NCBI GenBank assembly: GCA_022495005.1
Contig: JAGYXB010000825.1
Location: forward strand, 3,720,001 to 3,784,000
Source of the DNA: Rhyacophila brunnea
Taxonomy: Eukaryota > Arthropoda > Insecta > Trichoptera > Rhyacophilidae
Length of the DNA: 64,000 nt
Direction: 5' to 3'
The position numbers and the translations under genes are program-made. Under the pieces are notes generated by a model. The model was given only the letters and a program-made list of their open reading frames with translations, searched no databases and was not told where the DNA came from. Positions 1 to 12,390 of this stretch are shown here, piece after piece; within the stretch, counting starts at the first letter, position 1; every line of letters begins with the position of its first letter.

Positions 1-1137
1 TAGCTTTGATTTGTATTATATATTGTTATGTTCAAAATGAACATAACTAACATTCATACCTCTGGCAACCCCGACGAATATTTATGGTAACGTCGATGGA
101 GCAACGCGATTAATAACAGATGTCGCTGTTGGACTTTCCGGCCGCAACGGACGTCGCGAGGTGTGAAAGAAGCAACAGGGCTTTTTGATTATGTCTGTCA
201 TCCAGTATAGTCGTGCTCTGCTTTGGTTTTACCCAACATTTATAATGGACGTTACTTAAAGGAGCACGATTGCAGCCGCAGTGCTGGAAGCCTCTGTGTC
301 GTTCCATTTTGGTATTTTAAAACTATTATTATTTGTTTCACTACTCTTTCAATGTTTCTTTTCTAACTTAGCTGCTCGTATTTCTTTTAGTAATTCCAAA
401 TTTAAATATCGAACCGCTTAATAACCTTTTAATGTAATTCTAATTCCTTGCTTTGACGAAAATATAGTTTCTGTCAAGTATATAAATTGATCTTTTATTT
501 ATTGTTCCAGCTTTATTCCACACTGTTATAAAATTATTATCTTTCACGGTTTCAAGATCGTGTGGCGCCCAGAACATTAATATTCACATCTTTAACCATA
601 GATTGCACGTGCCTTCAGCCGTGTAATGCCTTCTTGTATTCTAATTTAATTTTACAGTTGTCAGTTGCGAGGTTACGGAAGTAATTATTGTTCAGCTTGA
701 AAAGGATGCAGGTAATCCATGGCCCTTCCTTGTTTGCCTATGTCTCATGCTCTACTCTTCGCTTTACACTTTACTCTATTCTAAATCCCATCTAGAGACT
801 ATTTCTCTTTTATTTTGTAGTTGTGACGATAAGGATCACAACTACAAAATATTAATATATCAATATTTTTATTAATTATTCGTGCTTTTTTCTCTCATTG
901 TATAAATTTAAACTCAGTCAAAGCACACTTAAGTGCAAGGCGATCTCGATCTTGGATAACTGCTCCTGAGACATTCACAGGCGTAAAAAAACTGATGATG
1001 CTTCATACTTAAACGTAGGACTTTTTGATACATTAGATTAAGACCATGTGAAGTGTTATAATCTTCAGGTTGTGATTGTGTCAATGTTCAAATAAATACC
1101 CTTCTCTTCTACAAGTCTTGATTATTCGATTGTTTGA
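1..1137. other. Gene-free AT-rich start of window
   Basis: I see no supportable gene here. A 65-codon open frame on the - strand near 110-307 has no recognisable domain and no clear splice or promoter context. The rest is AT-rich unique-looking sequence with stops in every frame. Confidence 0.5.
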
Positions 1138-1780
1138 AGCAGACTTGAGAGTGGGTCTATGGTTTGGGCACCGCATCAGTTGAAGTATGGCCTCATGGTG
1201 GAGAGGGTTCAGAAGAAATTCTTGAGACTCCTTTATTTGAGGTTGTACGGATACTATCCGTGGCTTTATCCAACTGACTTTCTCTTAGGCATGCTTACAT
1301 ACTGCAGTTTGCAATTTAGAAGAAATCTTTATTTAGCTATGTATTTTTTTCGACTTATACAAGGTATAAATGAGAACTCTGCCATTCTGGGTGTTGACCT
1401 GTGTGTCCCTGATAACTATCTTAGAAATAGAGAACATCAGTTGTTTATTCTCCCAAGGTGCAGAACCAACCTGCCACTGGTAATGCCAATTGGGAGGGCG
1501 ATAGCTATGTTCAAAAAAATTGCTTCGGGTGTTGATATATTCCACCTACGTGAGATGAGTATAGGTGGACGTTATTTTGTAAATTTTTAAAATAGGGTCT
1601 GCTTAACTCATCCGGTGTATTTCCATGTACCTATATAATTAATATTTTTGTATGTACATATTTCTACTGTTTAATAACATACTATCTATCTCTTTTTATG
1701 TCATGTTGTGAACGTCTTAAACTTATAATTTGTAATGTCCACAATATGTAAAAATAAATAAATTGAATTGAATTGAATTA
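1138..1780 (+). mobile_element. LINE 3' end (Jockey/CR1-like), 5'-truncated
   Basis: An open frame running to a stop at 1588-1590 encodes the C-terminal tail of a non-LTR retrotransposon ORF2. It opens with LESGSMVWAPHQ, matching the 'hLEYGSxVWNP' motif that follows the reverse transcriptase in Jockey/CR1-type ORF2 proteins, then VQKKFLRLLYLRLYGYYP and a PRCRT motif. The frame is blocked by a stop just upstream (1135-1137), so the copy is 5'-truncated, as is usual for target-primed insertion. After the stop comes a short 3' UTR and a terminal GAATT repeat (about 1762-1778), a typical LINE tail. A related tail lies at 18842-19404. It is a dead copy, not a host gene. Confidence 0.85.
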
Positions 1781-1824
1781 TTGGACTACTCTAGTCTCCT
1801 GACCACGCCACGTCACGGAGCATG

Positions 1825-2000
1825 CAGCGCTCGAAATAGAAAATGTATGTTTTATAAAAATAGGTGTATTTGATTTTGTGTTATATGGCCAAGTAAGCTT
1901 AGACGGTTAAATTATTTTTTTCTCAGGACGGAGCGATAATCTCGGGGATCTAATGAACCGAAACTGCGCTCCGGTACGCTTCGATCCATTTCGAGCCCTG
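1825..2000. mobile_element. Short hAT-like MITE (CAGSGCTCGAAATGG family)
   Basis: The left end is CAGCGCTCGAAAT and the right end is the inverse, ATTTCGAGCCCTG. The same ends bound elements at 9300-9536, 26873-27088 and 40461-41075. The flanking octamers (GGAGCATG, GGAACGGG) are only partly alike, so the target duplication has decayed. There is no coding capacity. Confidence 0.75.
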
Positions 2001-2112
2001 GGAACGGGGCCCTATATCAATATAGGTTCATCTTCAAATATATATCCAATATTGGATATACCATAATGATCTTAAAACATTGCTATATGAACTATATCCA
2101 AGTCAGTGCATT

Positions 2113-3386
2113 TAGGAATTTAGGGCAATACCAAATGAATATATCATTTCCGGTATTTCGGTATTTCTTATTGAATACCGGTATTCGTAAAACATATTAT
2201 AGAAAAAAGTAGTCAATAATTATAGCTAATATAATCTTTTTAAAACACTATTAATAGCAGCCTAAAGTACCTACCTACATTTATAATGCTATCATTATAA
2301 ATACGTCCTATATATAAAGCGTCGATTACATTGAGCTACTTTACGAGCTGCTTGTTGGCGAATTTACAATCTGCCTGTAAAGTCGCCCAGTGTCATCAAC
2401 GAACAAGCTAACAAGCAGATTGTAAACACTCTTCCGAGAAAAGTTGAAAGCCGGTCAACTTAACAAGCTACATGCCGGCGTGTGGCCCTACTACGTCTGC
2501 GCAGTAGAGACTTCATGGTAAAAAAACGAACTTTGTTCTGTCAAAATAGTAGCTGGCTTGTGGCTTCTCAGCGAATGGAAAGTTTTGTGTGTCATCATCA
2601 CAATCGCAGTAGCTGAATCGTCCGCTTTTAAATTCGCCAACAAACAGCTCGTAAAGTAGCTCAATGTAATTGACGCATAAGTACGGGTACACAAAAATCT
2701 CTCTCAAATTTAACATTTGTTGGATGTACCCATTGATATACTACTGGATGAATCATATGCTTCTTAAAATGACGCCCGATTTTCAGCGACTCGGCCAATG
2801 TTAAAACTTACTGAGTAAGCCCGATCTAGCTTTACTCTAACTAATATTCAGCGCATGACGACTTGCTCTGTCTGCTTTGGGTTGCAGCAACCCTTAGGTT
2901 CACTATTTCAAGAACGCAAATTTAGTTTTACAGCCAGGGCAATACGGGTGAAATTCGGGAATCCATGTTAACGGTCTTAACGCATTATACCTACAATGAA
3001 ATATTATAAGACGATATTCGTAATATCTTTTGTGGTACATTTTTAAAATGACACTTGTATGGGAACTCCTCATCTAGTAGTATATCAATGGATGTACCGA
3101 TTATCGACGCTGGATCAATAGTAGTAGATAGAATATGTTTTCTTTTTCGAAAAATTTTAATTCTACAAGTATATTTAAGAGATTTTGGTAGCATTAATCT
3201 TATATACTAAATTTAATATAATTATACATTATACTTATTAATAGTAATGAACAAATAATATTAAATTCATTTTCGAAAAACATAAACGTGTATGCTTTCT
3301 TAATACCGAAAACACCGGTGTTTTGGATTTTTGAAACCGGTATTTCAGTATCGATAAATAATTGAATACCGGTATTTCAAACCCTA
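2113..3386. mobile_element. hAT-like non-autonomous element (ACCGGTATT family)
   Basis: The ends carry TAGGG/CCCTA next to repeated ACCGGTATT words in inverted orientation (about 2121-2180 and 3310-3386). AGTGCATT occurs at 2105-2112 and again at 3387-3394, an 8-bp target duplication as hAT elements make. It is about twice as long as the sister copies at 31486-32065 and 42504-43094, partly because a 358-bp hairpin element sits inside it. No transposase frame was seen. Confidence 0.65.
2319..2676. mobile_element. Nested hairpin MITE with ~48-bp inverted ends
   Basis: The left arm (GCGTCGATTACATTGAGCTA...) and the right arm (...TAGCTCAATGTAATTGACGC) are near-perfect inverted repeats of about 48 bp. 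The element lies inside the larger ACCGGTATT element and is absent from that family's other copies. The target duplication is not clear. Confidence 0.6.
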
Positions 3387-3684
3387 AGTGCATTTTATCA
3401 GCTTTGTATATGGAAAGATATATTGCTAAAATAAAAATACGTACCAAAGGTAAAAGACAGTAATAATTTTTATATTGTTTCTTGAATGGACGTTTCACAG
3501 TTTCCGGATCATAGCATATACATACCTACCTTCATATATGTCGCAATGTCTACTCGTTAACATTACCTGAATCATATTAGATTGGCAACAAAATCTACAT
3601 GGCGCCTAACACGAACAGTTCTAATTACAATATTTGATGAAGACCTTCCCAAGTACCAGCTATGAACATTGTAATCAACTAGAG

Positions 3685-4503
3685 TAGCGGTTGGCAAACT
3701 CATTAGTCAACAAAGCCAAATATCAATTGTACAGCGATTGAGATTTCTTTTGAGAGCCAAATTTCTTAAACTCAAATTATATAAGTAGGTAGGTACACTC
3801 TTTATTAACTTAATAAACTTTAGTTAAAATTTTAAGTTTTAATTAAACTATAGGTGCACGGAATAATACTTGATAGCATACGTAATAATGATCTCATGTA
3901 TTGATAAAAATCAAATTGTACGTAAGGTATCCATAAAATTAAATCAATGTGAATAATGGTCTTGCATCTCCTTGGAAAGTTTGGGTAAGTCAGGTTTGTG
4001 TGTTGTTGTTTTTAATTTTAAGCACGATTCCAGGTTCTCATCAATAAGACGACTTCTCAATTTACTCTTGATTTCCTCTCTATAAATCTCTTTACTACAC
4101 ACAAAACTTGCTATATTAACATTATTAGAAGATTGTATTCAGTAATTAAGTACAGAACTTGATTTTTCTTGACTCTTCTAAAGTTCCTCAACTGCTTTCT
4201 TCCTTGCATCACCGACAGGATATTTAGTGCGAAATGACGCGTGTTTAGTTGGAAAGTGGCTTTCTAAATTTGAATGCGTCAATTTTTCCCGACAAATAAT
4301 ACAGGTCGGTAGGCCATTTAAGTTTTGAATAAACGCGAAAGTCTCGGTCCCTTCAACTTTCAATTCACGGTTTTTGTCTTCCGTTTTACTTTGGTTCTTT
4401 TTTGTAGCCATGTCAAATAGGGCAGAGGGCATTTATGGCAGAACCTCACTCAAGGGGCCAAAGAGCCGCATGTGGTTCGCGAGCCGCGGTTTGCCGACCA
4501 CTG
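3685..4503. mobile_element. hAT element with transposase N-terminal remnant
   Basis: The ends TAGCGGTTGGCAAAC and GTTTGCCGACCACTG are inverted repeats of the (T/C)AGgGGTCGGCAAAC type found on hAT elements. They are flanked by the octamers AACTAGAG (3677-3684) and AACTAGGA (4504-4511), a slightly decayed 8-bp target duplication. At 819 bp it is far too short for a full transposase, but it holds the first part of one on the - strand. The element at 49547-50422 has the same termini and holds the opposite, C-terminal part. Confidence 0.8.
4178..4411 (-). pseudogene. hAT transposase N-terminal (BED-like zinc finger) fragment
   Basis: A 77-residue frame starting MATKKNQSK and containing TCIICREKLTHSNLESHFPTKH, a C-x2-C...H-x4-H zinc-binding pattern. 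This is the start of transposases of the GTF2IRD2/ZBED-like hAT group. An in-frame ATG lies 21 nt further upstream; I prefer the inner one because the family starts close to a basic stretch. The frame stops after VEEL and nothing of the catalytic core follows. It is a relic lying inside hAT terminal repeats. Confidence 0.7.
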
Positions 4504-5817
4504 AACTAGGACATTAACTACACGTATGCATGTTGCCTGTTAAAATATGACTTAGCGGTGTGTTAGATTAAAAATATAACTACGAGTACAATAACTTTTT
4601 CTAAGTTTTTTTCAGTATTAGGTTTCTGAGGTTGTTGAGAACATTCTTAATTGATAAAAATATATTATGATTTATATAAACATACGTCATTACCGTGAAG
4701 TTCGATAGTTTTGACAGAAGATAATAATATATTACGTATTTGGGGGGACACCAATGGAGAAAAAACGATGCTTCATGTAAAAATAGTAATCATAATAATA
4801 ATAATTTTATTTAATTTACTTTAAGTATGTAATTCGTGCGCAGTATAAAAAATCACAGTTTGCGCAATTTGAAGGTTAAGCTGTTCTACTATTATAATAA
4901 GTGCATGCACGTTAAAACTAATATTAGAATTATATCATGTATCAGAGTTATTATTGAACATACATAATTGAAAACATTTCATGCATATCCCTACCCACTA
5001 GAAAAAAAGTATTTTAGAAAAAAATATACGACATCCGACGGGACTTGATCTTGTAACTGCTGGATTCGCACCAGTGTTCTTTTCCAATTAAGCTACAGGC
5101 ATCCTACTTTATTACGACGATTTTAACTAGTATTTTTTACATGAAACACTTATCAAACTGCGTTACAATGGATGATAGGTATGTTTTAAAATTACGTATG
5201 ATCAATACATAAAATTTTACATTCTCAAAGCTTGTGTCTTATTTGTTGAATAAAAAAATAGTTTATTAAAGTTGTTATTGATAATATCTTAATTTTGATA
5301 ATCAATACTACTATTTCATAATGCAAACACAAGCTTGCACCATTGCCCTCGGTCCATCGTGACGTCTCGCGCCTCCCGTCATGTAAGACCTGCAGGCTTC
5401 TGTAGTACACCTGCAGGGTGAGGAAGGGGCGGCCATGGTGACGGAATCCTTGAGGGTGTACTACTAGAGTGTTGCACTCTCTGGCGACATCTGAATATTA
5501 TACTATGCCCAAGTCACATGACGTGTTGACGTATCCACTCATGAGCTCGAGGGTTTGTAACGCGGTTGTAAAAAGACAAATATATTTTTATCAAAGATGT
5601 GACTTTGTTGAGGGATTGCATATTATTATTATATTACATATATTAATTATTTCATGGTCATATTTATCAATAAAATTTGGTTTGTTAAGTTTTCTTACAT
5701 ACTTACTTGATTTAAAAAACGTAAACGTTAAACGTTTTTCGTAAAAAATAAAAATGTTGACCTATCTATAACTTGAAAAATAAAAAGGATCAGTTTCTTT
5801 GGTCTATGACAATTCAG
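4504..5817. other. Gene-free interval with a tRNA-like SINE head
   Basis: It is AT-rich and no gene is supported. It holds the tRNA-like block at 5031-5104 and its body. A GC-richer patch at about 5335-5480 contains two CCTGCAGG-type words, but I could not assign it. Confidence 0.45.
5031..5104 (-). repeat. tRNA-like SINE head
   Basis: Read on the - strand it has an A-box-like TAGCTTAATTGG and a B-box-like GATCAAGTCCC about 40 nt apart, as in tRNA-derived SINEs. The acceptor stem does not pair cleanly, so it is not called as a functional tRNA. Sequence at 5193-5245 (TACATTCTCAAAG...) recurs at 26675-26725, also beside a tRNA-like block (26521-26590), which suggests one dispersed family. Confidence 0.5.
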
Positions 5818-6153
5818 CACCGGGACAACTGGACGCCACGCAATCGAATGTAATTCGAAAATAAATAGATGTTAGTTAATTATAAGTAGGTACTTTTAAA
5901 ATATATATTTAACATTATTATTATTTTAAATTATTATATTATTATTTAATAGGTGGTGAGAATTTAAATATGCACACGTAAATAATGATTTAATTGTGCA
6001 TGATAATTCTCATTCCGCAATAAAAAAACCATTATGTTATGACACATTAAAATTCTTCGTCTACTACTACTTTCTGTATAAAATCGTAACGATCGTCTAT
6101 TTATTTCATTAGACAATGCGGAGCCCAATTGTCCTGGCGCCCAGTTGTCCCAT
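5818..6153. mobile_element. MITE with GGGACAACTGG ends
   Basis: CACCGGGACAACTGGACGCC on the left is mirrored by GGCGCCCAGTTGTCCCA on the right, giving an inverted-repeat element of about 335 bp without coding potential. Related ends bound 44014-44985. Confidence 0.6.
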
Positions 6154-7191
6154 TTCCATTTTTTAGGCCAATAGATTCACTTTATGTTTCAACCCAGTAG
6201 AGCAAGGTAGCCAACTCTTCGAGTGATTTTGAAATTAATAGATACTCGTATTATCGGCAGGTATTTTACGGTATACATTTTTATGTTAAATTTTGTTTTG
6301 CACTTTTCAAATATTTTATTGTTTTAAATTCAAATGTTACAATTTTATAAAATTATTAAAATTATTATTTTGTTTCTCGACAACAGAATCAGTTTCTTTG
6401 GGAATATACATAATACAAGCCAATAAGGCGGCAAACGGTGAGTATATAAAAATCAATACCTACCTCATTATTTTGAAAGCATGCTTTACCCACATAAATT
6501 TCTTGTCCTTTCAGTAGAGCAGCGCCTAACTAGTCCGTCCCTGGCGCTTACAGCATAGAAGCTTCCTACCGGCATTAATCAACCTCTAATCTCTATCCTT
6601 GAGTGCGCTGCGGTCCTGGCCACATTTCGATTATAAGCACCCGCCTTATCTTCACTAGTGCGACCCTGAACTAACCACATTAAACTTACTTTTACTAGGC
6701 ATTATTTACTACTAAGTAATGTGGCCAACTTGTAGTAGATACTGTTATGTTCGCCTCTTGGTTCGAATCCCATGCCTGGGTCAGCATTATCAGCCGGGGG
6801 CGTTATATTACTTGCTTTGCCATCCACGACGTCAACATTCAAATTCAAATTAATTTACTTTACATTTATAATGAACATGACAAATTATAAATTCAAAGCA
6901 TTCGAAAATAAATACGTAATACGAAAAATCGTATTACGTATTTATCTATTTAATACAAATGTCGACGTAGACTTACCAACTTGAATATGTGTTTACCTTC
7001 AACCTAATAATTAAAGAACCATATTGAATTCACCTGTGTTAAATTTATGCAAACTGCAGTCTCTCTCTGAAAGCGTGACATTAAAACACCCCTCAAGCAA
7101 ATTTGATTGAGTGACATACGGATCTTGGTGACACTATATTACGAGTATGCGTTATTATGGTATATTCAATCAATACGTGTGTTTTGATCTA
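6154..7191. other. No gene; possible SINE scrap near 6764-6795
   Basis: No coding frame is supported. GGTTCGAATCCCATGCC at about 6761-6777 looks like a tRNA B-box, perhaps a SINE fragment, but no A-box could be placed. Confidence 0.35.
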
Positions 7192-7466
7192 GCGCAACTA
7201 TTCTATACAATATTCTACACAAGACTGCTATTGGCGTCTATCACAGGTAGTTTTGTATCGAAGTATTACCACTTATTGTAACAATTATAATAAGTACTAT
7301 GTTTTAACAGCACTTCTCTTGGGTGTGCTAAGTTTTAGAGTGAGATAGACAGTTTTGACTGTTTAGACGGCTAACTTGTTGTTACAATTATATTACTTCG
7401 ATACAAACATATGAAAAACTATCCTCGATAGCTGCCGATAGCAGTCTTGTGTATAGAATAGATGCG
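7192..7466. mobile_element. 275-bp full-hairpin MITE, copy 1
   Basis: Almost the whole element folds on itself. An outer arm (ATTCTATAC...ACAAGACTGCTA) is mirrored at the right end, and inner arms hold TATCGAAGTATT...TTGTAAC and GTTACAA...ACTTCGATA. A second copy of about the same length with the same inner arms lies at 45871-46144. Confidence 0.65.
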
Positions 7467-7780
7467 CTATTCGTGTATGTAGTAAATTAATTGAATGACT
7501 ATCAACCAATCCTACTAAATTGTAATCTTATTACCTAATAATAGTAATACCGGGAATACTAAGTTACCCTATTTTCACATAATGCTGGATGTAATGATTA
7601 TGATTTAAAAATCTCGTCTCGCGAATTCTCAAGAAATTAATTTTTCAAAAAAAAAAATTTTTCGAGTAATCATCAATGAAATTCTCGAGAAATTATCACT
7701 AATCTGCTCTCGACTTCTGAACGGAATTTCTTTAACTTTAACAAAACTTCTGGCCGGAAGATCTAAAAAATATCTCGACT

Positions 7781-8610
7781 CAGTGGCGAGGGGTGGAGGT
7801 AGGCTGTTAAGATTCGACATAATATATCACCATCAGCCGGGGTCAATCCACTCTGGATGAAGTCCTGTGTCATTCGCTGCCACGTATTTCCGCCGAACTT
7901 TATCAGATCGTCAGTTTGCCTCTAGGGCGACCCTGTGGCCGCTTCGTGTCCCTTGGGTACCATTGGATTATGGCATTTGTCCAGCGGCCGTCCTTTCGAT
8001 GAGCAATGTGCCCCGCCCATCTCCATTTCAGCTGTTTGGCAACGTTTTTAATATTTAATTTATTGGTCACTAAACTTTGTCAGTCATACTAATTGTTTGT
8101 TTTCATTGAACTATGAACACAATTTGCAGATGGTGCTGGTTAGTTTTAAAATTCAATTAAACCCAGCCTTAACCAAACAATAATAGTTTAAGTGTGCTAT
8201 GGGTGATCCAACAAAAATTGTAGACACTTTATCAGTAATACTTAATTGTTTTCGTTGAATTAAGAATACATAATTACAGGTGGTGTGGTTAGTTTTTTTT
8301 AATTCATTAACCCTGTCTAAAACACACTATAATCGATAAAAAAATATTCATTTACTTATCTATAAAATATCTAAAGTTGTGTTTGGTATAATGGCATAAT
8401 TTTAGATATTTTTTAGATAAACGAATATTTTTTGACTATTATCTAATATGGCTTCAATTAAGCATGATTTAATTGACTTTCAAAAACTAACAAACATTAT
8501 CTATACATTGCAGTATTAGTTGAATGAAAACAATTTCGTATGACTGACAAAGTTTAGTTGTCCATTATTTATGTCGGATCTTAATAGCCCACCCCCACCC
8601 TTCGCCACTG
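7781..8610. mobile_element. CAGTGGCG-type MITE containing an RTE fragment
   Basis: The ends CAGTGGCGAGGGGTGGAGGT and CCACCCTTCGCCACTG are inverted, followed inwards by further inverted arms holding ACTTTGTCAGTCATAC. Related ends occur at 16228-16990 and 39240-39790. The flanking octamers do not match well enough to claim a target duplication. An RTE tail (7833-8046) is inserted near the left end. Confidence 0.65.
7833..8046 (-). mobile_element. RTE-type LINE 3' fragment
   Basis: On the - strand this matches the C-terminal part of the RTE fragment at 10245-10735 (shared GCCCCGCCCATCTCCATTTC on +), with several small indels. It is 5'-truncated and nested in a MITE. Confidence 0.7.
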
Positions 8611-9299
8611 TTCGACATTCAAAATAAACTGGATTTCTTAAAACAAATGACGATAAAAATCAGTAAGAAGAGGTAATTTCGCTATAATGACGAGTTTTTG
8701 AGAATCTCTAGAATTATCGTGATTTAAAATAAAAACAAAAAAGCTCGCAAGAGTGTACTTTACAACGTTTTTCTTAGGTCGTATTCTTATTTGTCCGGTA
8801 CAAATCTTGCAATCGATTTTTAACTAACTTCCCGACTAGCTAGACATTTTAAACTTTTAGAATATATCAGAACACGGTGCCAATGCATTTTTTAATACAC
8901 TTAGCCATCTTTAAGTAGAATTGAATTCATTTTCAGTTAATTTTGTTTTGTATGAAAAGTTATTTCGGAAGAAATCCGTAATCCAATCCAGTATTATTGG
9001 TTGCTAGAGATCTGGGGTTTTACCAACTAAATTAATAATATATACGTGTGTTACTATGGAAATCAATATAAATGTCAAAATGACATTTCAGTATTATTTC
9101 TATCAAATGCATTTTTTTTGATCGTTTAAGCTAGTCAAGTCAAGTTTATATGATTCAACAGAAAATTTAAAAATGTTGTATATGAAAAGCTCTTTTTATC
9201 TTTTAATTATTTAGTATTCACTTGAAAATGAAAATAAATGTATCGTTAAATATATTTTTTTTTATATTCTTGTGCGTTTTAAATCAGTTAGGGTGAAAG
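8611..9299. other. No gene seen
   Basis: AT-rich, with stops in all frames and no repeat boundary that I can place. Confidence 0.4.
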
Positions 9300-9536
9300 C
9301 AGGGCTCGAAATGGAACGGAACGCACCGGAGCGCCATTCCGGCTCGTGAAATTTGTAAAATTATCGCTCCGTCTCGTGGAAAAAATATGTTGACCGTCTG
9401 AGCTAGATAGGCCATAGAATGAAAAATCTGACACACTTATTTTTATGAAATACACATACGACTTGATGACTATGTAAATATCTTCAGAAAATTTGTCGAG
9501 CGCTCCGGTTCGTAAACTTTTCCATTTCGAGCGCTG
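9300..9536. mobile_element. 237-bp hAT-like MITE with exact 8-bp TSD
   Basis: The ends CAGGGCTCGAAATGG and CCATTTCGAGCGCTG are inverted repeats. The target duplication GGTGAAAG is exact (9292-9299 and 9537-9544). It is the best-bounded member of the family also seen at 1825-2000, 26873-27088 and 40461-41075. No coding capacity. Confidence 0.85.
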
Positions 9537-10244
9537 GGTGAAAGTGACTTACTGCAATATATTCGAAAGTTACTGCTCTCATATCATGACGAATAAATAT
9601 GAAATATGTCATTTTCTAATGCTCGTCACTAAAAACAAAGCAATCACCACTGCAGCAGAGTTGTTAACTGAGATTTAGTGTGGAGTAAAATTTTAAAATG
9701 ACGTCGTAATCTTGGCTTTTGATCGTTTGAAAATATTGCCAGTAAAATATTTTCTCCGTCGGGGTTGGAATTTTATTAAAAATACTCATAAAAATTCACC
9801 GCAAAACTAAAAGCGTGTAGTGTCAGAATTTTATGCACCACTAAAATGCATATAAAACGATTTAATCCTAAAGTTTCAGTACACCTATAAATAAAATATT
9901 TTCAGCGTGCACTAAAAAGATACTAACTTTCGTCCACGTCAAATTACTTATTAATATTTGACTTATCTTGCTATAAAATTTTCACTAAGCAAACATAAAC
10001 ACAGTTCTTTATAAATACCTACGTTTAAAGGTCGAAAATTAAGAATCTGTGATGTCTTTAGGACCTACGCCTGAAAAATAATACAGTTGTGTAGACTTAT
10101 ATATATTATATAATATTAAAGATTTATATATTAAAATATTATGCCTTAATAAAATAACATGTTTTAAAACGCGATGTACAAGTCCCTAAGACACACCTAT
10201 CTTTAAGAGGTCAATATCGGCAACATAAATACAAATAACTTTAT

Positions 10245-10735
10245 ATCATCATCATCATCAGCCGGGGTCAATCCACTGCTAGATGAAGGCCTCCCCAAGC
10301 TTTCTCCAACTCTCTCGGTCCTGTGTCGTTCGCTGCCACGTAATTCCGCCGAACTTTACCAGTTCGTCAATCCAGCGGCTTTTAAGGCGACCCTGTGGCC
10401 GTTTCGTACCCCTTGCGTACCATTGGATGACGGCATTTGTCCAGCAGCCGTCCTTTCGGCGAGCAATGTGCCCCGCCCATCTCCATTTCAGCTGTTTGGC
10501 AACGTCTATTACATCGCGTACTCTTGTCTGCTTCCTAACCCATTCGTTTCTCTTACGGTCTTTTCGCGTGATGCCCAACATGCACCTCTCCATGCCTCGC
10601 TGTGTGACTCTTAGCTTTTGGACATCTCTCGTGTTGAGGGTCCACGTCTCTCAGCCATACGTGAGCACGGGTAGCACACATTGGTTAAACACCCTACGCT
10701 TAAGACATAATATCCTAATATCATATAGAACGTAT
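10245..10735 (-). mobile_element. RTE/BovB-like LINE 3' end
   Basis: The - strand frame at 10593-10279 encodes RGMERCMLGITRKDRKRN, then WRWAGHIARRKDGCW, PQGRLKSRW and REWRKLGEA-like residues. This is the diagnostic C-terminal region of RTE-type endonuclease-reverse transcriptases annotated in many arthropods. Upstream codons spell ETWTLNTRDVQKL after an in-frame stop, so the copy is both truncated and mutated. The 3' end carries a (TGA)n tail (TGATGATGATGA on the - strand at about 10248-10260), as RTE elements do. Confidence 0.85.
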
Positions 10736-10770
10736 TAAATCTCGGGAAAAAGGCTCAGAACGAAACTGCT

Positions 10771-11091
10771 TAAATTCTAATTGATTTAAGTTTTGTACTA
10801 TTTCATTGGAGTCATTTTTTGACGTTTTGTTCATAGGAATCTTCTGGCACTGTGCACACTTACAAATCGCAAATGCACAGTAGCAGCGAATACAGTTAAT
10901 GCTTGTTTATATTGTAATACAATAAAAGTAAGTAAACATTGTATTTCATCACTATATTAAAAATAATTAACTGTATTTGTTGTGATTTGTGTATTTGACA
11001 TTGGTGAGTGCGCATAGTGCCTGAAGATGCCGAAAGGCGAAACTCGGGTCGCAAAAAATTACAAATGGAATAATACTAATTAGAATTTAAA
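10771..11091. mobile_element. Inverted-repeat element with AAATTCTAAT ends
   Basis: TAAATTCTAATTGATTTAAG on the left is mirrored by ACTAATTAGAATTTAA on the right. The inner part holds GTGCGCATAGTGCCTGAAG and CCGAAAGGCGAAAC, which recur inverted at 28660-28700 in a partial copy (28601-28740). Non-coding. Confidence 0.55.
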
Positions 11092-12390
11092 TCCGAATTC
11101 CATCAAGTACATAGGTACCTTCAGTTAATAGTATTAATGGAACCATTTAACCGTCGAGTTAAATTTGCAACTCTGGATAGTGTTTATTGCTGGTTAATTC
11201 AGATGGTCCTCCATCGCGCTCTTGCTCCAGTCGCATATTGAAAATTGTCTCGACTAGGATATAGTCATATATATCGCATTATGTAATATCTAACACTGTA
11301 TAATAATTGATTTCTTATATTATTCATGTGCCGTTTTCAAACAAATAAATTGAATAAATAAACACCTGTACAAAATAAAAATCTAAACGTTCGATTGATA
11401 ATTTTATTATATATCGATTATTACATAATATTATAATACTATGATTAATTTTGCCGTAATGTAGTATTTTGGATGGCGGATGTACATAACTCGGGATGCA
11501 TACTATTAATAATTAAGGGGATGAGGATTAATTGCGTACTAGTGAGTCTATACTATGAGTCAATAGCAAATTTACATTTACAAAATAATAATTTTATGTA
11601 TGCACGAAACGAGATTCAAATGTTATTTTACTGCTTTCTCTGGAAAATATTCTATTCCTCGCATCGAGACACTACTGACATCAAGCGGTGCAAAACGAAA
11701 GTTGCGACTGGGCGACTGTAGGGCTGTCAAAAAAATATCAATACTTAAAAAATACTCTAAAACGATACAATACCAATTAATAATATTTGTCAATATCGTG
11801 TTTTTCGACATATTTTCCGTAGTTACAATATTTAAATTCTGATTGGCGCCAACAACACTTTTAGAATGTTTGCAATAATTTATTCCTGAATGAAATAGGA
11901 AGTGTTTGATTTGTTCGCTTTTTGCTGTTGGCCAATGAAGTATGCCTTTTTTTATCGGCTAGGTTTCATTACAGATTTTCTTATTAATTAGAAACTATAG
12001 TATTATAATATTGTCGGCTTAATTCTAACATATCATAAGTCATTTTTCTTCAGATTTAATGTTTTGGTGATTTCGATTTACAAGTATGATAAAGCATCTA
12101 TTTCATTCGTTTAATATCCAAATATGCAAGCAGAAGGGAGATAGAATCATGTAAACATTGTAAACTAACGTATCTCAGTAGTGTCGTATATTATCTATGG
12201 TAGTGTCTCGACAGTCAGTCGAACATCACGTATGTCATAAGTTTGCAAGCTATAATGTCAGTGAGTTAGCTGCGTTTGACTCGATAATAACACGTAACTC
12301 ATACGCTTGATAGTTCTAATAACATGTAAGTCCTGTAGATACATTATAATTTAAAAATTATTAAATATTTTGTTTAAAGTATAATTCATT
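11092..12390. other. No gene seen
   Basis: Short open frames around 11473-11842 overlap one another on both strands and lack domains or splice context. Otherwise AT-rich sequence. Confidence 0.4.

Noticed and set aside
110..307. 65-codon - strand frame MERHRGFQHC...
   Set aside because: No domain, no splice context and not repeated elsewhere in the window; indistinguishable from chance.
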